A stretch of 64,000 nucleotides of DNA, taken from assembly GCA_965212085.1 (NCBI GenBank), contig OZ243042.1, positions 2,704,179 through 2,768,178 of the forward strand, read 5' to 3'. The DNA is from JAHRAW01 sp965212085 (GTDB lineage: Bacteria; Pseudomonadota; Gammaproteobacteria; Arenicellales; Poriferihabitantaceae). Positions 1-8,424 of the stretch are shown here, in pieces (the stretch's first letter is position 1; the number at the start of each line of letters is the position of its first letter). The notes under the pieces are model-generated. The model had not been told where the DNA came from and ran no database searches. It was given only the letters and a program-made list of their open reading frames with translations. Both the position numbers and the translations under genes were made by a program.

Positions 1-229
1 GCAAAAACGGCCCCGGCCCCGGCGTCGCCGGGCGCAGGCGCGTGATGACCATGCCCGGCGCAACGGCTCCACAGCCGGCAAAATCGTTCTCTGTCCAGGT
101 TCGTGTCCAAGGGCGGTTCCCCGCGGGTTTTCGGGTGCCGGTCCATTTAACCATATCGGGACGAAGGTTGCACTTCCGGGTTATCGGTTACGGGTTATAC
201 TGCGGGCACCCTCAAACCGAGACCCGCTG
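1..229. other. Left-edge spacer upstream of gloB, no supported gene
   Basis: I see no convincing coding sequence here. A minus-strand reading frame could begin at an ATG near position 53 and run off the left edge, but only about 17 codons are visible and they match nothing I recognise. A -10-like TATACT lies at 196-201 in front of gloB, without a well-spaced -35 box. Confidence 0.4.
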
Positions 230-1021
230 ATGATCGTCGAACAGATCTGGACCGGCAACGCCTACCGCAACTTCAACTACCTGATCGCCTGCCCGCAAAC
301 CGGCGAGGCGCTGGCCGTTGACCCGCTGGACCACAAGAAATGCCTGGCCGTGGCCCGCGACCGGGGCTGGGAAATCACCCAGGTGGTCAATACCCACGAA
401 CACCACGACCACATCGGCGGCAACCGCAAAGTGGTCAAGGCCACCGGCGCCAAAGTGCTGGCCCACGCCGGGGCGGCGGCGGCCATACCGGAGATGGATC
501 GCGGCCTGTCCGCCGGCGATTTGGTCACCGTCGGCGCCGGCGTGGAGCTCGAAGCCCTGGACACCCCCGGACACACCATGAGCCACGTCTGCCTGCTGTC
601 CCGCACCGACACCCCGGCGTTGTTCTGCGGCGACACCCTGTTCAACGCCGGCGCCGGCAACTGCCACAACGGCGGCCACCCGGCGGAACTGTACGAGACC
701 TTTGCCGGGCAACTGGCGACGCTGCCGGACGACACCCTGATCTATCCCGGCCACGATTACCTGGAGAGCAACCTGCGCTTCACCCTGGACCGCGAACCCG
801 GCAACCGCGACGCCGAAGCCCTGCTGAACACCGCCGCAACCCAGGACCCGAACCACGCGCTGGTGACCACGCTAGGCCGTGAGAAACAAATTAACACTTT
901 TTTGCGCCTGCAAAATCCCGAAGTAATCGAGCAGCTCAGGCTGCAATACCCCGAACTCGAAGCGGCGCCGAACGACAAAGCCGTATTTCTGAAACTGCGG
1001 GAACTGCGTAATCAGTGGTAG
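230..1021 (+). CDS. gloB: Hydroxyacylglutathione hydrolase (glyoxalase II)
   Basis: Glyoxalase II hydrolyses S-D-lactoylglutathione to D-lactate and glutathione in the cytosol, completing methylglyoxal detoxification. The 263-residue product has the metallo-beta-lactamase dinuclear metal motif THEHHDHIGG, with H56, H58, D60 and H61 as metal ligands. Further ligand segments are DTPGHT near residue 112, GDTLF near 136 and YPGHDY near 175. The C-terminal part, which ends in LKLRELRNQW, is the helical HAGH C-terminal domain that binds the glutathione thioester. Length and start are normal for bacterial GloB. It is followed by a dispersed repeat and does not appear to be in an operon with the next gene. 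The family assignment is secure. Confidence 0.95.
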   Translation: MIVEQIWTGNAYRNFNYLIACPQTGEALAVDPLDHKKCLAVARDRGWEITQVVNTHEHHDHIGGNRKVVKATGAKVLAHAGAAAAIPEMDRGLSAGDLVTVGAGVELEALDTPGHTMSHVCLLSRTDTPALFCGDTLFNAGAGNCHNGGHPAELYETFAGQLATLPDDTLIYPGHDYLESNLRFTLDREPGNRDAEALLNTAATQDPNHALVTTLGREKQINTFLRLQNPEVIEQLRLQYPELEAAPNDKAVFLKLRELRNQW

Positions 1022-1072
1022 GAAAACAGGGAGCGCCGGCGAGCGTTTGTTTCATCGCATTCGGGAATCCAG
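1022..1072 (+). repeat. Dispersed repeat, family A (partial copy)
   Basis: This is a truncated copy of the repeat whose full form runs from CATTCCCGAACG to CGGGAATCCAG. The stretch GCGTTTGTTTCATCGCATTC followed by GGGAATCCAG is shared with copies near 16.8, 20.1, 54.5, 54.9 and 57.8 kb. It lies directly after the gloB stop codon. Confidence 0.75.
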
Positions 1073-1121
1073 GAACCAACTTGTAGTACCATTCCACCCC
1101 GCCCAATTCAGGAGCGCGACC

Positions 1122-2051
1122 TTGAACCAACCGGCTATGAATACCCTCGTCGAGAACGGCGTCATCGAAACCACCGATGGCGTGGCGTATATTTTTTACG
1201 ATGACTACTGGATTCGTTACTACAAGCCGCCCGCCGAGACCCTGTCCGCCAAGAAGCGGCTGATTGACGCCCTGACCCGCCGCACTTTTCACCACACCGA
1301 GGCCGGCATCAATACGCCGGGGGAGAAACTTGAGGAGGCGCGGGCGGCGTGGGAGAATGAAACCGATGAGCGGCGCAAGCGCGTCAACGCGGCGATGCTG
1401 GCCGGCGCGTTGTTCAACCGCGCCACCGACATTTTCACCGCCATCGTTGACCTCGAAGAGAACGGCATTGACATCAACCGCGACAACGAACTGATGCGCC
1501 AGTGCGCGAGTTGTTTTGCCGAGGCGCTGGAGTTGAGCGTCCACGTCCGGCATCACAGCGGCGAAGATGGCGTGGATGAGTTGTGGGGCGAGCCGGTCAA
1601 GGTGTTCACCATGACGCTGGAGGAGTACTACCACAGCCGCTACCGCAAGATCGCCCAGGCCATGCGCGAAATTGACCACATCCGGGAAGTGCTGCACCAG
1701 ACCATTTGCAGCCGGCCGTGGTTTGCGGGCGCCGGTGTGCTGGTGGATGACTTCATCAGCATCGCCAAAAAGGAATGTGAGATCTTCCGCAGCGACCCCG
1801 ACTACTATCGGGTGTGGCCGAGGTTCGTCGCCGACGGCGAAAAGCTGCGCGCCTACCTGGCCGCCATTCCCGACGGCGCCAACTCGGAACTGGAACGCCA
1901 CATCAAGCGCGGCACGCGCCTGCTGCGGGACGGCAAAAATCTCATCACCTGGATCGCCAACGTGCGCGTGCCGATGCCCAACAGCACCCGCCGCTTTTTG
2001 GAAAAATGCGACAAATACCGCGCCACCACCGCGAAAATCGCGGCCCCCTGA
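1122..2051 (+). CDS. Uncharacterised helical cytoplasmic protein
   Basis: I do not recognise this protein. The frame is open further upstream, but that part lies in a dispersed repeat. A good ribosome-binding site (AGGAG at 1110-1114) sits 7 nt before a TTG at 1122, while the first ATG (1137) is 22 nt away, so a TTG start giving 309 residues is preferred. The sequence is charged and helix-rich, has no signal peptide or membrane segment, and contains segments such as IFYDDYWIRYYKPP near the N-terminus and SCFAEALELSVHVRHH in the middle. Its codon use matches the GC-rich neighbours, so it is probably a resident gene. It stands alone between gloB and the gcv operon. Confidence 0.75.
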   Translation: MNQPAMNTLVENGVIETTDGVAYIFYDDYWIRYYKPPAETLSAKKRLIDALTRRTFHHTEAGINTPGEKLEEARAAWENETDERRKRVNAAMLAGALFNRATDIFTAIVDLEENGIDINRDNELMRQCASCFAEALELSVHVRHHSGEDGVDELWGEPVKVFTMTLEEYYHSRYRKIAQAMREIDHIREVLHQTICSRPWFAGAGVLVDDFISIAKKECEIFRSDPDYYRVWPRFVADGEKLRAYLAAIPDGANSELERHIKRGTRLLRDGKNLITWIANVRVPMPNSTRRFLEKCDKYRATTAKIAAP

Positions 2052-2097
2052 GCGAATAATTTTCCACCCCAACGCTGTCTTGACCCGCATCCTGGCC

Positions 2098-2103
2098 TAT
2101 AAT
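2098..2103 (+). promoter_or_regulatory. Possible -10 box of the gcv operon
   Basis: A perfect TATAAT lies 30 nt before the gcvT start. The nearest good -35-like hexamer (TTGACC, 2080-2085) is only 12 nt away, which is too close, so the promoter is uncertain. I saw no glycine riboswitch in the short 2052-2132 leader. Confidence 0.35.
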
Positions 2104-2132
2104 GGCGGCAACGATATGCCCGACCATGCCTG

Positions 2133-3281
2133 ATGCCTGACCCATCCACACTGCGGCGTACCCCGCTCCACCCCCTGCACCTGGAACACGGCGCCAAAAT
2201 CGTGCCCTTTGCCGGCTACGAGATGCCGGTCAACTACTCCGACGGCATCCTCGCCGAGCACCTGCACACCCGCGCCGCCGCCGGGCTGTTTGATGTCTCA
2301 CATATGGGCCAAATCAGCGTTCGCGGCGCCAGCCCCGAAAGCATCGCGCTGGCGCTGGAATCGCTGATCCCGGCGGACCTCCTCGCCTTGCCCCCCGGCC
2401 GCCAGAAATACGGCCTGCTCACCAATCCCGAAGGCGGCATCCTGGATGATTTGATGGTGCAGAACCTCGGCGAGCACTTCGCGGTGGTGGTCAACGCCGC
2501 CTGCAAGCAGCAGGATTTTGAGCACCTGCAACGGCATCTCGAACGCCTCGAACACCTCGGCAACGCCTGCCAACTGGATTTTGCCGAAGACCTGGCATTG
2601 CTGGCGTTGCAGGGCCCGGCCTCGGCGGCGGTGCTCGCGGACCTCGGCCACGACCTCGCCGGGATGAAGTTTATGGACGTGCGCGAACTGGAGTTAGGCG
2701 GAATCGCCTGCACGGCCTCGCGCTCGGGCTATACCGGCGAAGACGGCTTTGAGTTGTCCGTGGCGGCGGACCAGTCCGAAGCCCTGGCGCGCCTGCTGCT
2801 CAACAACCCGGCGGTCAAACCCATCGGCCTCGGGGCGCGGGATTCGTTGCGCCTGGAAGCGGGCCTGTGCCTGTACGGCCACGACATCACCACCGCCACC
2901 ACCCCCGTTGAAGCCGGCTTGAACTGGGCCATTTCCCCGGCGCGCCGCGCTTCGGGGGAACGCGCCGGCGGCTTCCCCGGCGCCGACATTATCCTCCCGC
3001 AGATGCCGAAAAACGTCTCCCGGCGGCGGGTCGGGCTGGTTCCCGAAGGGCGCGCGCCGGTGCGCGAAGGCGCGGCCCTGCAGGACGCCGCCGGCAATCC
3101 GGTCGGCGAAGTTACCAGCGGCGGGTTCAGCCCCAGCCTCGGCTATCCGGTCAGCATGGGCTACGTCAGCCTGGCACACGCCGAGGCCGGAACCGGGCTG
3201 CGAGCGCTGGTCCGAAACAAGCCCCTGCCGGTAACGGTAACGCCCTTGCCGTTCGTGGCGGCCAATTTTTATCGTGGATAA
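2133..3281 (+). CDS. gcvT: Aminomethyltransferase, glycine cleavage T-protein
   Basis: The T-protein takes the aminomethyl group from lipoylated GcvH and transfers the one-carbon unit to tetrahydrofolate, releasing ammonia. The 382-residue product begins with the family pattern TPLHPLHLEHGAKIVPFAGY and contains GLFDVSHMGQ near residue 50, a folate-binding segment ending SGYTGEDGFE near residue 200, and GLGARDSLRLEAGLCLYGHD near residue 240. The C-terminal barrel has the usual EVTSGGFSPSLG pattern. It is slightly longer than E. coli GcvT (364). It is the first gene of gcvT-gcvH-gcvP-lipA, all on the same strand with short gaps or overlaps, consistent with one transcript. Confidence 0.96.
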   Translation: MPDPSTLRRTPLHPLHLEHGAKIVPFAGYEMPVNYSDGILAEHLHTRAAAGLFDVSHMGQISVRGASPESIALALESLIPADLLALPPGRQKYGLLTNPEGGILDDLMVQNLGEHFAVVVNAACKQQDFEHLQRHLERLEHLGNACQLDFAEDLALLALQGPASAAVLADLGHDLAGMKFMDVRELELGGIACTASRSGYTGEDGFELSVAADQSEALARLLLNNPAVKPIGLGARDSLRLEAGLCLYGHDITTATTPVEAGLNWAISPARRASGERAGGFPGADIILPQMPKNVSRRRVGLVPEGRAPVREGAALQDAAGNPVGEVTSGGFSPSLGYPVSMGYVSLAHAEAGTGLRALVRNKPLPVTVTPLPFVAANFYRG

Positions 3282-3327
3282 ACAAATTCTTACACAAACT
3301 TTTTCAGAATCACCATGAGGTAGCAAC

Positions 3328-3702
3328 ATGACAACCAAATACACCGAAGACCATGAATGGGTGCGCGAGGAGGACGGCGCGCACGTGGTCGGCATCACCG
3401 ACTACGCCCAGGAGCAACTGGGGGAAATCGTCTACGTGGAACTGCCCGAAGCCGAAGCCGCCGTGACCCGGGGCAAAGAGGCAGCGGTGGTGGAATCGGT
3501 CAAGGCGGCGAGCGACGTCAAGTCGCCGCTTTCCGGCACCGTGACCGAAGCCAACGCCCAACTCGCCGATTCCCCGGAACTGGTCAACTCCGCCCCCGAA
3601 GGCGAAGGCTGGTTTTACAAAATGCGCGCCGACGACCCGGCCCAGCTGGACGGCCTGATGGACGCCGACGCCTACCGGAAATTCGTGCAGTCCCTCGACT
3701 GA
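3328..3702 (+). CDS. gcvH: Glycine cleavage system H-protein
   Basis: GcvH is the lipoyl-carrying shuttle protein of the glycine cleavage complex. The 124-residue product has the normal length. Its lipoylation motif VVESVKAASDV places the modified lysine at K59, followed by the SPLSGTVTEAN hairpin and the GEGWFYKM motif of the family. A GAGG ribosome-binding site lies 8 nt before the ATG. It is 46 nt downstream of gcvT and 47 nt upstream of gcvP. The lipoyl synthase needed to activate it is encoded at the end of the same gene string. Confidence 0.97.
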   Translation: MTTKYTEDHEWVREEDGAHVVGITDYAQEQLGEIVYVELPEAEAAVTRGKEAAVVESVKAASDVKSPLSGTVTEANAQLADSPELVNSAPEGEGWFYKMRADDPAQLDGLMDADAYRKFVQSLD

Positions 3703-3749
3703 CCCGCTTCCGGCCAACCATCCCCAGGCCAACTACCCAGGACTTCCCA

Positions 3750-6629
3750 ATGCCCCGCGCCGATGACTTTACCGTTCGGCATATCGGCTCCAATCCGGAG
3801 CAGATTGCCGCCATGCTGGAGACCCTCGGGGTCGCTTCGCTGGATGAGTTGATTGATCAAACCATCCCCAAGTCCATCCAGAGCAGCCACCGCTTCCGGC
3901 TCCCCGAAGCCCTTGACGAGAACCGCCTGAACAAGCTAAGCCGCCTGGTGGCCGGCGACAACACCGCCGCGATCTCCATGATCGGGCTTGGTTACTACGG
4001 CACCGTGACGCCGCCGGTAATCCGCCGCAACGTGATGGAAAACCCGGACTGGTACACCGCCTACACCCCCTACCAGCCGGAGGTCAGCCAGGCGCGCCTG
4101 GAAGTATTGTTGTCCTTCCAGCAGATGATCACCGACCTGACCGGCATGGAAATGGCCAACGCTTCGCTGCTGGATGAGGCCACCGCCGCCGCCGAAGCGA
4201 TGATGCTGGCGCGGCGGGTCAGCAAAAACCCGTCCAAACGCTTCCTGCTGGGCCGCGACTGCCTGCCGCAGACCATCGCCGTGGTGCAGACCCGCGCGCG
4301 GCCCATGGGCATTGAGACGCTGGTGGTGGATATTGACGGCACCGATTTTGACCAGGCCCTTGACCCCAAAAATGGCGGCTGCTTCGGTGCCCTGGTGCAG
4401 TACCCCGGCGCTTCCGGGGAGATCTACGACTACCGCAAGTGCATCGAAAAAATCCACGCCGGAGACGCGCTGGTGGTCATGGCCGCGGACCCGCTGGCGC
4501 TGACCCTGCTGACCCCGCCGGGGGAACTGGGCGCGGACATCGCCATCGGCACCACCCAGCGTTTTGGCGTGCCGATGGGATTCGGCGGCCCCCACGCGGC
4601 CTATTTCGCCACCCGCGAAAAATACAAGCGCAGCATTCCCGGACGGCTCATCGGCGTCTCCATTGACGCCAACGGCAACCCCGCCTACCGCATGGCGTTG
4701 CAAACCCGCGAGCAGCACATCCGCCGCGACAAGGCCACCAGCAACATCTGCACCGCCCAGGTGCTGCTGGCGGTGATGGCGACCTTTTACGCCCAGTACC
4801 ACGGCCCGGACGGGCTGGTGCGCATCGCGCGGCGCATCAACCGCCTGACCCGCGCGCTGGCGGACGGCCTCGACAGCCTCGGCTACCCCATTCGCCACCA
4901 CGCTTTTTTCGATACGCTGGTGGTGCAAGCCCCCGGCCACGCCGGACGCCTGCGCGACAAGGCCGAGCAATCGCGCTACAACCTGCGGCTGATTGACGCC
5001 GACCACCTCGGCATCAGCCTCGACGAGACCATCTCGCCGGAGAAGATCGAGGGTTTGCTACAAGTGTTCGCGGACACCACCGCCCACGAAGTCAGCGGCG
5101 TGATCTTCAACAAAGACCTCAAAGACTCCATCCCCGCCAACCTCGAACGCGCCAGCCCCTTCCTTGAGCACCCGCATTTTCACCGCTACCGCTCGGAAAC
5201 CGAGTTCATGCGCTACCTGCGCAAGACCGCGAGCAAGGACATCACCCTGTCGCGCTCCATGATTCCCCTCGGCTCGTGCACCATGAAACTCAACGCCGCC
5301 AGCGAAATGGAGCCAATTTCCAACCCGTTGTTCGCGCACATCCACCCGTTCGCGCCGGCCAAGCACGCGCGCGGCTATCACCGCATCATCAACAAACTCG
5401 ACACCATGCTCTGCGAACTGACCGGCTTTGCCGGTTTCAGTTTCCAGCCCAACGCCGGCTCCCAGGGGGAATACGCCGGGTTGTTGTGCATCCGTGCGTG
5501 GCACAAATCCCGCGGCCAGGGCGAGCGCGACGTGTGCCTGATTCCCTCGTCCGCCCACGGCACCAACCCGGCGAGCGCCATCATGGCGGGGATGAAGGTG
5601 GTGGTGGTGCAGTGCGACGCAGACGGCAACATTGACATCGAAGACTTGGAAGCCAAAGCCCGCGAACACGGCGCGCGCCTCGCCGGCGGGATGTTCACCT
5701 ATCCCTCCACCCACGGCGTGTTCGAGGAGGGCATCCGCCAGATCTGCGAAATCGTCCACGGCCACGGCGGGCAGGTCTATATGGACGGCGCCAACATGAA
5801 CGCCATGGTCGGCATCTGCCGCCCGGCGGAGATCGGCGCCGATGTGATGCACTTGAACCTGCACAAAACTTTCGCCATCCCCCACGGCGGCGGCGGCCCC
5901 GGCATGGGCCCCATCGGCGTCGCCAAGCACCTGGTTCCGTTTTTGCCCGATCACCCGCTGGTCAGTTGCAATCGCGGCGGTTCGGACCCCATCGGCACGG
6001 TGTCGGCGGCGCCCTGGGGTTCGCCGCTGGTGCTGCCGATCTCCTGGGCCTACATGCGCCTGCTCGGTGATTACGGCCTGAAACGCTCCACCAAGGTGGC
6101 GATCCTGAACGCCAACTACGTCGCGCACCGCTTGCACCCCCATTACCCGGTGGTGTACAGGGGCGGCAACGGGCGCGTCGCCCACGAATGCGTGGTCAGC
6201 CTCGCGCCCATCAAGGAAGCCTGCGGGGTGACCGTGGAAGACGTGGCGAAACGATTAATTGACTACGGGTATCACGCGCCGACCATGTCGTGGCCGGTGC
6301 CCGAATCGCTGATGATCGAGCCCACCGAGAGCGAATCCAAACAGGAAATTGACCGCTTCTGCGACGCGCTGATCTCCATCCGCGAAGAAATCCGCGAAAT
6401 CGAGGAAGGCAAGTTCACCCTGGAAAACAGCCTGCTGACCAACGCCCCGCACAGTTATCACCTGCTGGTGAGCGACCAATGGCCCATGCCCTACTCCCGC
6501 CAGCGGGCGTTTTTCCCGACCCCGGAAGTGGAGATCAACAAGTACTGGCCGCCGGTGGGCCGCGTGGACAACGTGTACGGCGACAAGAACCTGGTTTGCA
6601 GTTGCCCGCCGATGGCCGACTATGAGTAA
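3750..6629 (+). CDS. gcvP: Glycine dehydrogenase (decarboxylating), P-protein
   Basis: The P-protein is the PLP enzyme that decarboxylates glycine and loads the aminomethyl group on GcvH. The frame is open upstream through gcvH, but the family start MPRADDFTVRHIGSNPEQ is at 3750, giving 959 residues, typical of the single-chain form in which both halves are fused. The PLP lysine is K706 in HLNLHKTFAIPHGGGGPG. Other conserved segments are MIGLGYYGT near residue 75 and NAGSQGEYAG near 570. The 3' end overlaps lipA by 8 bp, suggesting translational coupling. Confidence 0.97.
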   Translation: MPRADDFTVRHIGSNPEQIAAMLETLGVASLDELIDQTIPKSIQSSHRFRLPEALDENRLNKLSRLVAGDNTAAISMIGLGYYGTVTPPVIRRNVMENPDWYTAYTPYQPEVSQARLEVLLSFQQMITDLTGMEMANASLLDEATAAAEAMMLARRVSKNPSKRFLLGRDCLPQTIAVVQTRARPMGIETLVVDIDGTDFDQALDPKNGGCFGALVQYPGASGEIYDYRKCIEKIHAGDALVVMAADPLALTLLTPPGELGADIAIGTTQRFGVPMGFGGPHAAYFATREKYKRSIPGRLIGVSIDANGNPAYRMALQTREQHIRRDKATSNICTAQVLLAVMATFYAQYHGPDGLVRIARRINRLTRALADGLDSLGYPIRHHAFFDTLVVQAPGHAGRLRDKAEQSRYNLRLIDADHLGISLDETISPEKIEGLLQVFADTTAHEVSGVIFNKDLKDSIPANLERASPFLEHPHFHRYRSETEFMRYLRKTASKDITLSRSMIPLGSCTMKLNAASEMEPISNPLFAHIHPFAPAKHARGYHRIINKLDTMLCELTGFAGFSFQPNAGSQGEYAGLLCIRAWHKSRGQGERDVCLIPSSAHGTNPASAIMAGMKVVVVQCDADGNIDIEDLEAKAREHGARLAGGMFTYPSTHGVFEEGIRQICEIVHGHGGQVYMDGANMNAMVGICRPAEIGADVMHLNLHKTFAIPHGGGGPGMGPIGVAKHLVPFLPDHPLVSCNRGGSDPIGTVSAAPWGSPLVLPISWAYMRLLGDYGLKRSTKVAILNANYVAHRLHPHYPVVYRGGNGRVAHECVVSLAPIKEACGVTVEDVAKRLIDYGYHAPTMSWPVPESLMIEPTESESKQEIDRFCDALISIREEIREIEEGKFTLENSLLTNAPHSYHLLVSDQWPMPYSRQRAFFPTPEVEINKYWPPVGRVDNVYGDKNLVCSCPPMADYE

Positions 6630-7647
6630 GGTTACGCCCGCGCCCGGTCCCGATCCCGATCCGGCGCGTCCGGCGGCGCGTCCGGCGGTGCGTCCCGCCG
6701 TGCGTCGGGTGGTGCGCGGCGAAAAACTGCGCGGCGCCGACAAGATGTCGCGCATCCCGGTCAAGATCGCCCCCCAACCCTGGGAGCAGCGCCTGCGCAA
6801 ACCGAAGTGGATCCGCGCCGGCTTCACCGGCACCAAAGCGGTCACCGACCTGAAAAAAGTGCTACGCGACCGGGGGCTGCACACCATCTGCGAAGAAGCC
6901 GCGTGCCCCAACCTCGGCGAATGTTTCAGCCACGGCACCGCCACCTTCCTGATCATGGGCGACATCTGCACCCGGCGTTGCCCGTTCTGCGACGTCGCCC
7001 ACGGCCGCCCCAACCCGCTGGACCCAAACGAGCCCCGGCGGCTCGCGGAAACGGTGGCGGCAATGAAACTCAAATACGTGGTCATCACCTCGGTGGACCG
7101 AGACGACCTGCGAGACGGCGGCGCCGCCCACTTCGCCGCCTGCGTTGATGAACTGCGGCGGCATTGCCCCGGCCTCAAAATAGAAATCCTGACGCCGGAC
7201 TTCCGCGGGCGCATTGACGCCGCCGTGGCCATCCTCGAACGCGCGCCGGCGGACGTGTTCAATCACAACCTGGAGACCGTGCCGCGCCTCTACAAAAGCG
7301 CGCGCCCCGGCTCCGACTACGCCGCCTCCCTGCAACTGCTGCAACGCAGCAAACAAACCTGCCCGCGCGTGCCCACCAAATCCGGCCTGATGCTCGGCCT
7401 CGGCGAGCGCAAGGAAGAAATCGTTCGGGTCATGCGCGACCTGCGCGCCCACGATGTTGACATGCTGACCCTCGGCCAATACCTGCAACCCAGCCGCCAC
7501 CACCTCGCCGTGGAACGCTACTGGACCCCCAAAGAGTTCACCGAACTCGGCGCCATCGGCGAATCCCTGGGCTTCAACAACGTCGCCTCCGCACCCATGG
7601 TGCGCTCGTCCTACCACGCGGATTTGCAGGCGGGGATGGATGCGTGA
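6622..7647 (+). CDS. lipA: Lipoyl synthase
   Basis: LipA is a radical SAM enzyme that inserts two sulfurs into octanoyl chains on lipoyl proteins such as GcvH. The 341-residue product shows the auxiliary cluster motif CEEAACPNLGEC (C90, C95, C101) and the radical SAM motif CTRRCPFC (C116, C120, C123). FNHNLETVPRLY and the C-terminal VRSSYHAD are also typical. The N-terminus has an unusual Pro/Arg/Ala/Val-rich extension of about 35 residues encoded by imperfect 12-bp repeats (6660-6720). An alternative start further in, near MSRIPVKI, cannot be excluded. Placement in the gcv string couples cofactor synthesis to the apo-protein. Confidence 0.96.
   Translation: MSKVTPAPGPDPDPARPAARPAVRPAVRRVVRGEKLRGADKMSRIPVKIAPQPWEQRLRKPKWIRAGFTGTKAVTDLKKVLRDRGLHTICEEAACPNLGECFSHGTATFLIMGDICTRRCPFCDVAHGRPNPLDPNEPRRLAETVAAMKLKYVVITSVDRDDLRDGGAAHFAACVDELRRHCPGLKIEILTPDFRGRIDAAVAILERAPADVFNHNLETVPRLYKSARPGSDYAASLQLLQRSKQTCPRVPTKSGLMLGLGERKEEIVRVMRDLRAHDVDMLTLGQYLQPSRHHLAVERYWTPKEFTELGAIGESLGFNNVASAPMVRSSYHADLQAGMDA
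7622..7643 (+). repeat. 22-bp direct repeat, copy 1, in the 3' end of lipA
   Basis: This covers the last codons of lipA. An identical 22-bp copy lies at 8066-8087, and the identity resumes with TGAT after a short mismatch. The two copies bracket the DUF1640-like gene, and the second marks the step from GC-rich to AT-rich DNA. Confidence 0.85.
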
Positions 7648-7686
7648 TACGAGCGCGGCGCAAGCCGCCGATGATACGATTCCCCC

Positions 7687-8019
7687 ATGGTCAAAGCAGC
7701 AATCGCCTTTGACTCCCACAGGTTCGTCAAGAACCTCACCAGCAAGGGCTTCACCGAACAGCAAGCCGAAGCGCTCGCCGAAGAGCAGGTGCACCTGCTC
7801 AACGCCAATTTGGTAACCAACGAGCGGTTGGCGGCCACGGATGAGCGTATTGAGGCGGGCAACGCTAATCTGAGCAAGCGCATCGAGGAGGTCAACGCTA
7901 ATCTGAGCACGCGCATTGTGGAAGCCAAATTTGAATTAATTAAATGGATGGCCGGGATGCTGGTTGCGTCTTTTATCGCTATGAGCGGCATGGTCTTTTC
8001 GCTAATCAAGTTCCTGTAG
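7687..8019 (+). CDS. DUF1640-like coiled-coil membrane protein
   Basis: The 110-residue product starts FDSHRFVKNLTSKGFTEQQA and continues with AEALAEEQ, the pattern of the DUF1640/CCDC90-like family. A heptad-rich coiled coil follows (about residues 35-80) with two near-repeats, LSKRIEEVNANL and LSTRIVEAKFEL. One C-terminal membrane segment is at about 87-108 (MLVASFIAMSGMVFSLIKFL). Proteins of this shape usually form membrane-anchored oligomers; no precise function is established. It lies between two copies of a 22-bp repeat, so it may have arrived with the island that follows, although its base composition is closer to the chromosome. Family assignment is from pattern recognition only. Confidence 0.7.
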   Translation: MVKAAIAFDSHRFVKNLTSKGFTEQQAEALAEEQVHLLNANLVTNERLAATDERIEAGNANLSKRIEEVNANLSTRIVEAKFELIKWMAGMLVASFIAMSGMVFSLIKFL

Positions 8020-8065
8020 CCCCCTACTTCCGGCAACAAACCCGCAAAAGCGGGGCTCCACTCAT

Positions 8066-8087
8066 ATTTGCAGGCGGGGATGGATGC
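8066..8087 (+). repeat. 22-bp direct repeat, copy 2, at the island edge
   Basis: Exact second copy of the lipA 3'-end sequence (7622-7643). A small CCCGC/GCGGG hairpin lies just before it (8041-8054). AT-rich DNA begins immediately after. Confidence 0.85.
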
Positions 8088-8172
8088 TTGATGTGGAAGC
8101 CCACAGTCGTCAACTCTACGACACTAGGATATTTAATAAATCAATGCTAATATATACAAGGGTCTCATAATC

Positions 8173-8400
8173 ATGACGAAGAATTCCAACATGCAGTTTG
8201 CAATGAATCGAGCTCATTGTTTTACTCGCGAATCAGCCTGCTTTGATCAAGGCACTTCACCGTTTGCGAAGCCGATTGGCAAACTTCCAAGCCCTGAAAA
8301 AGCAAATCCGATATTCCCGCAACAAATTCGCCGCAATCAATTGAAAATTGCCGATGCAAAACAACGGCATGATGAAATTTTGAAAAAATCGTATCGTTAA
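8173..8400 (+). CDS. Small hypothetical protein
   Basis: This is a 75-residue frame in the AT-rich island, rich in basic residues, Gln and Asn, with no signal or membrane segment. It has no clear ribosome-binding site and I recognise no family. It ends 24 nt before the LysE-type gene on the same strand. It may be a real accessory gene, a remnant, or chance. Confidence 0.35.
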   Translation: MTKNSNMQFAMNRAHCFTRESACFDQGTSPFAKPIGKLPSPEKANPIFPQQIRRNQLKIADAKQRHDEILKKSYR

Positions 8401-8424
8401 AATAAAGATACAATTTTAAGAATT

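Noticed and set aside
42..230. Frame of 62 codons at the left edge
   Set aside because: No ribosome-binding site or family, and it ends exactly at the gloB start region; likely chance.
2052..2132. Possible glycine riboswitch before gcvT
   Set aside because: The leader is only 81 nt and shows no tandem aptamer-like structure.
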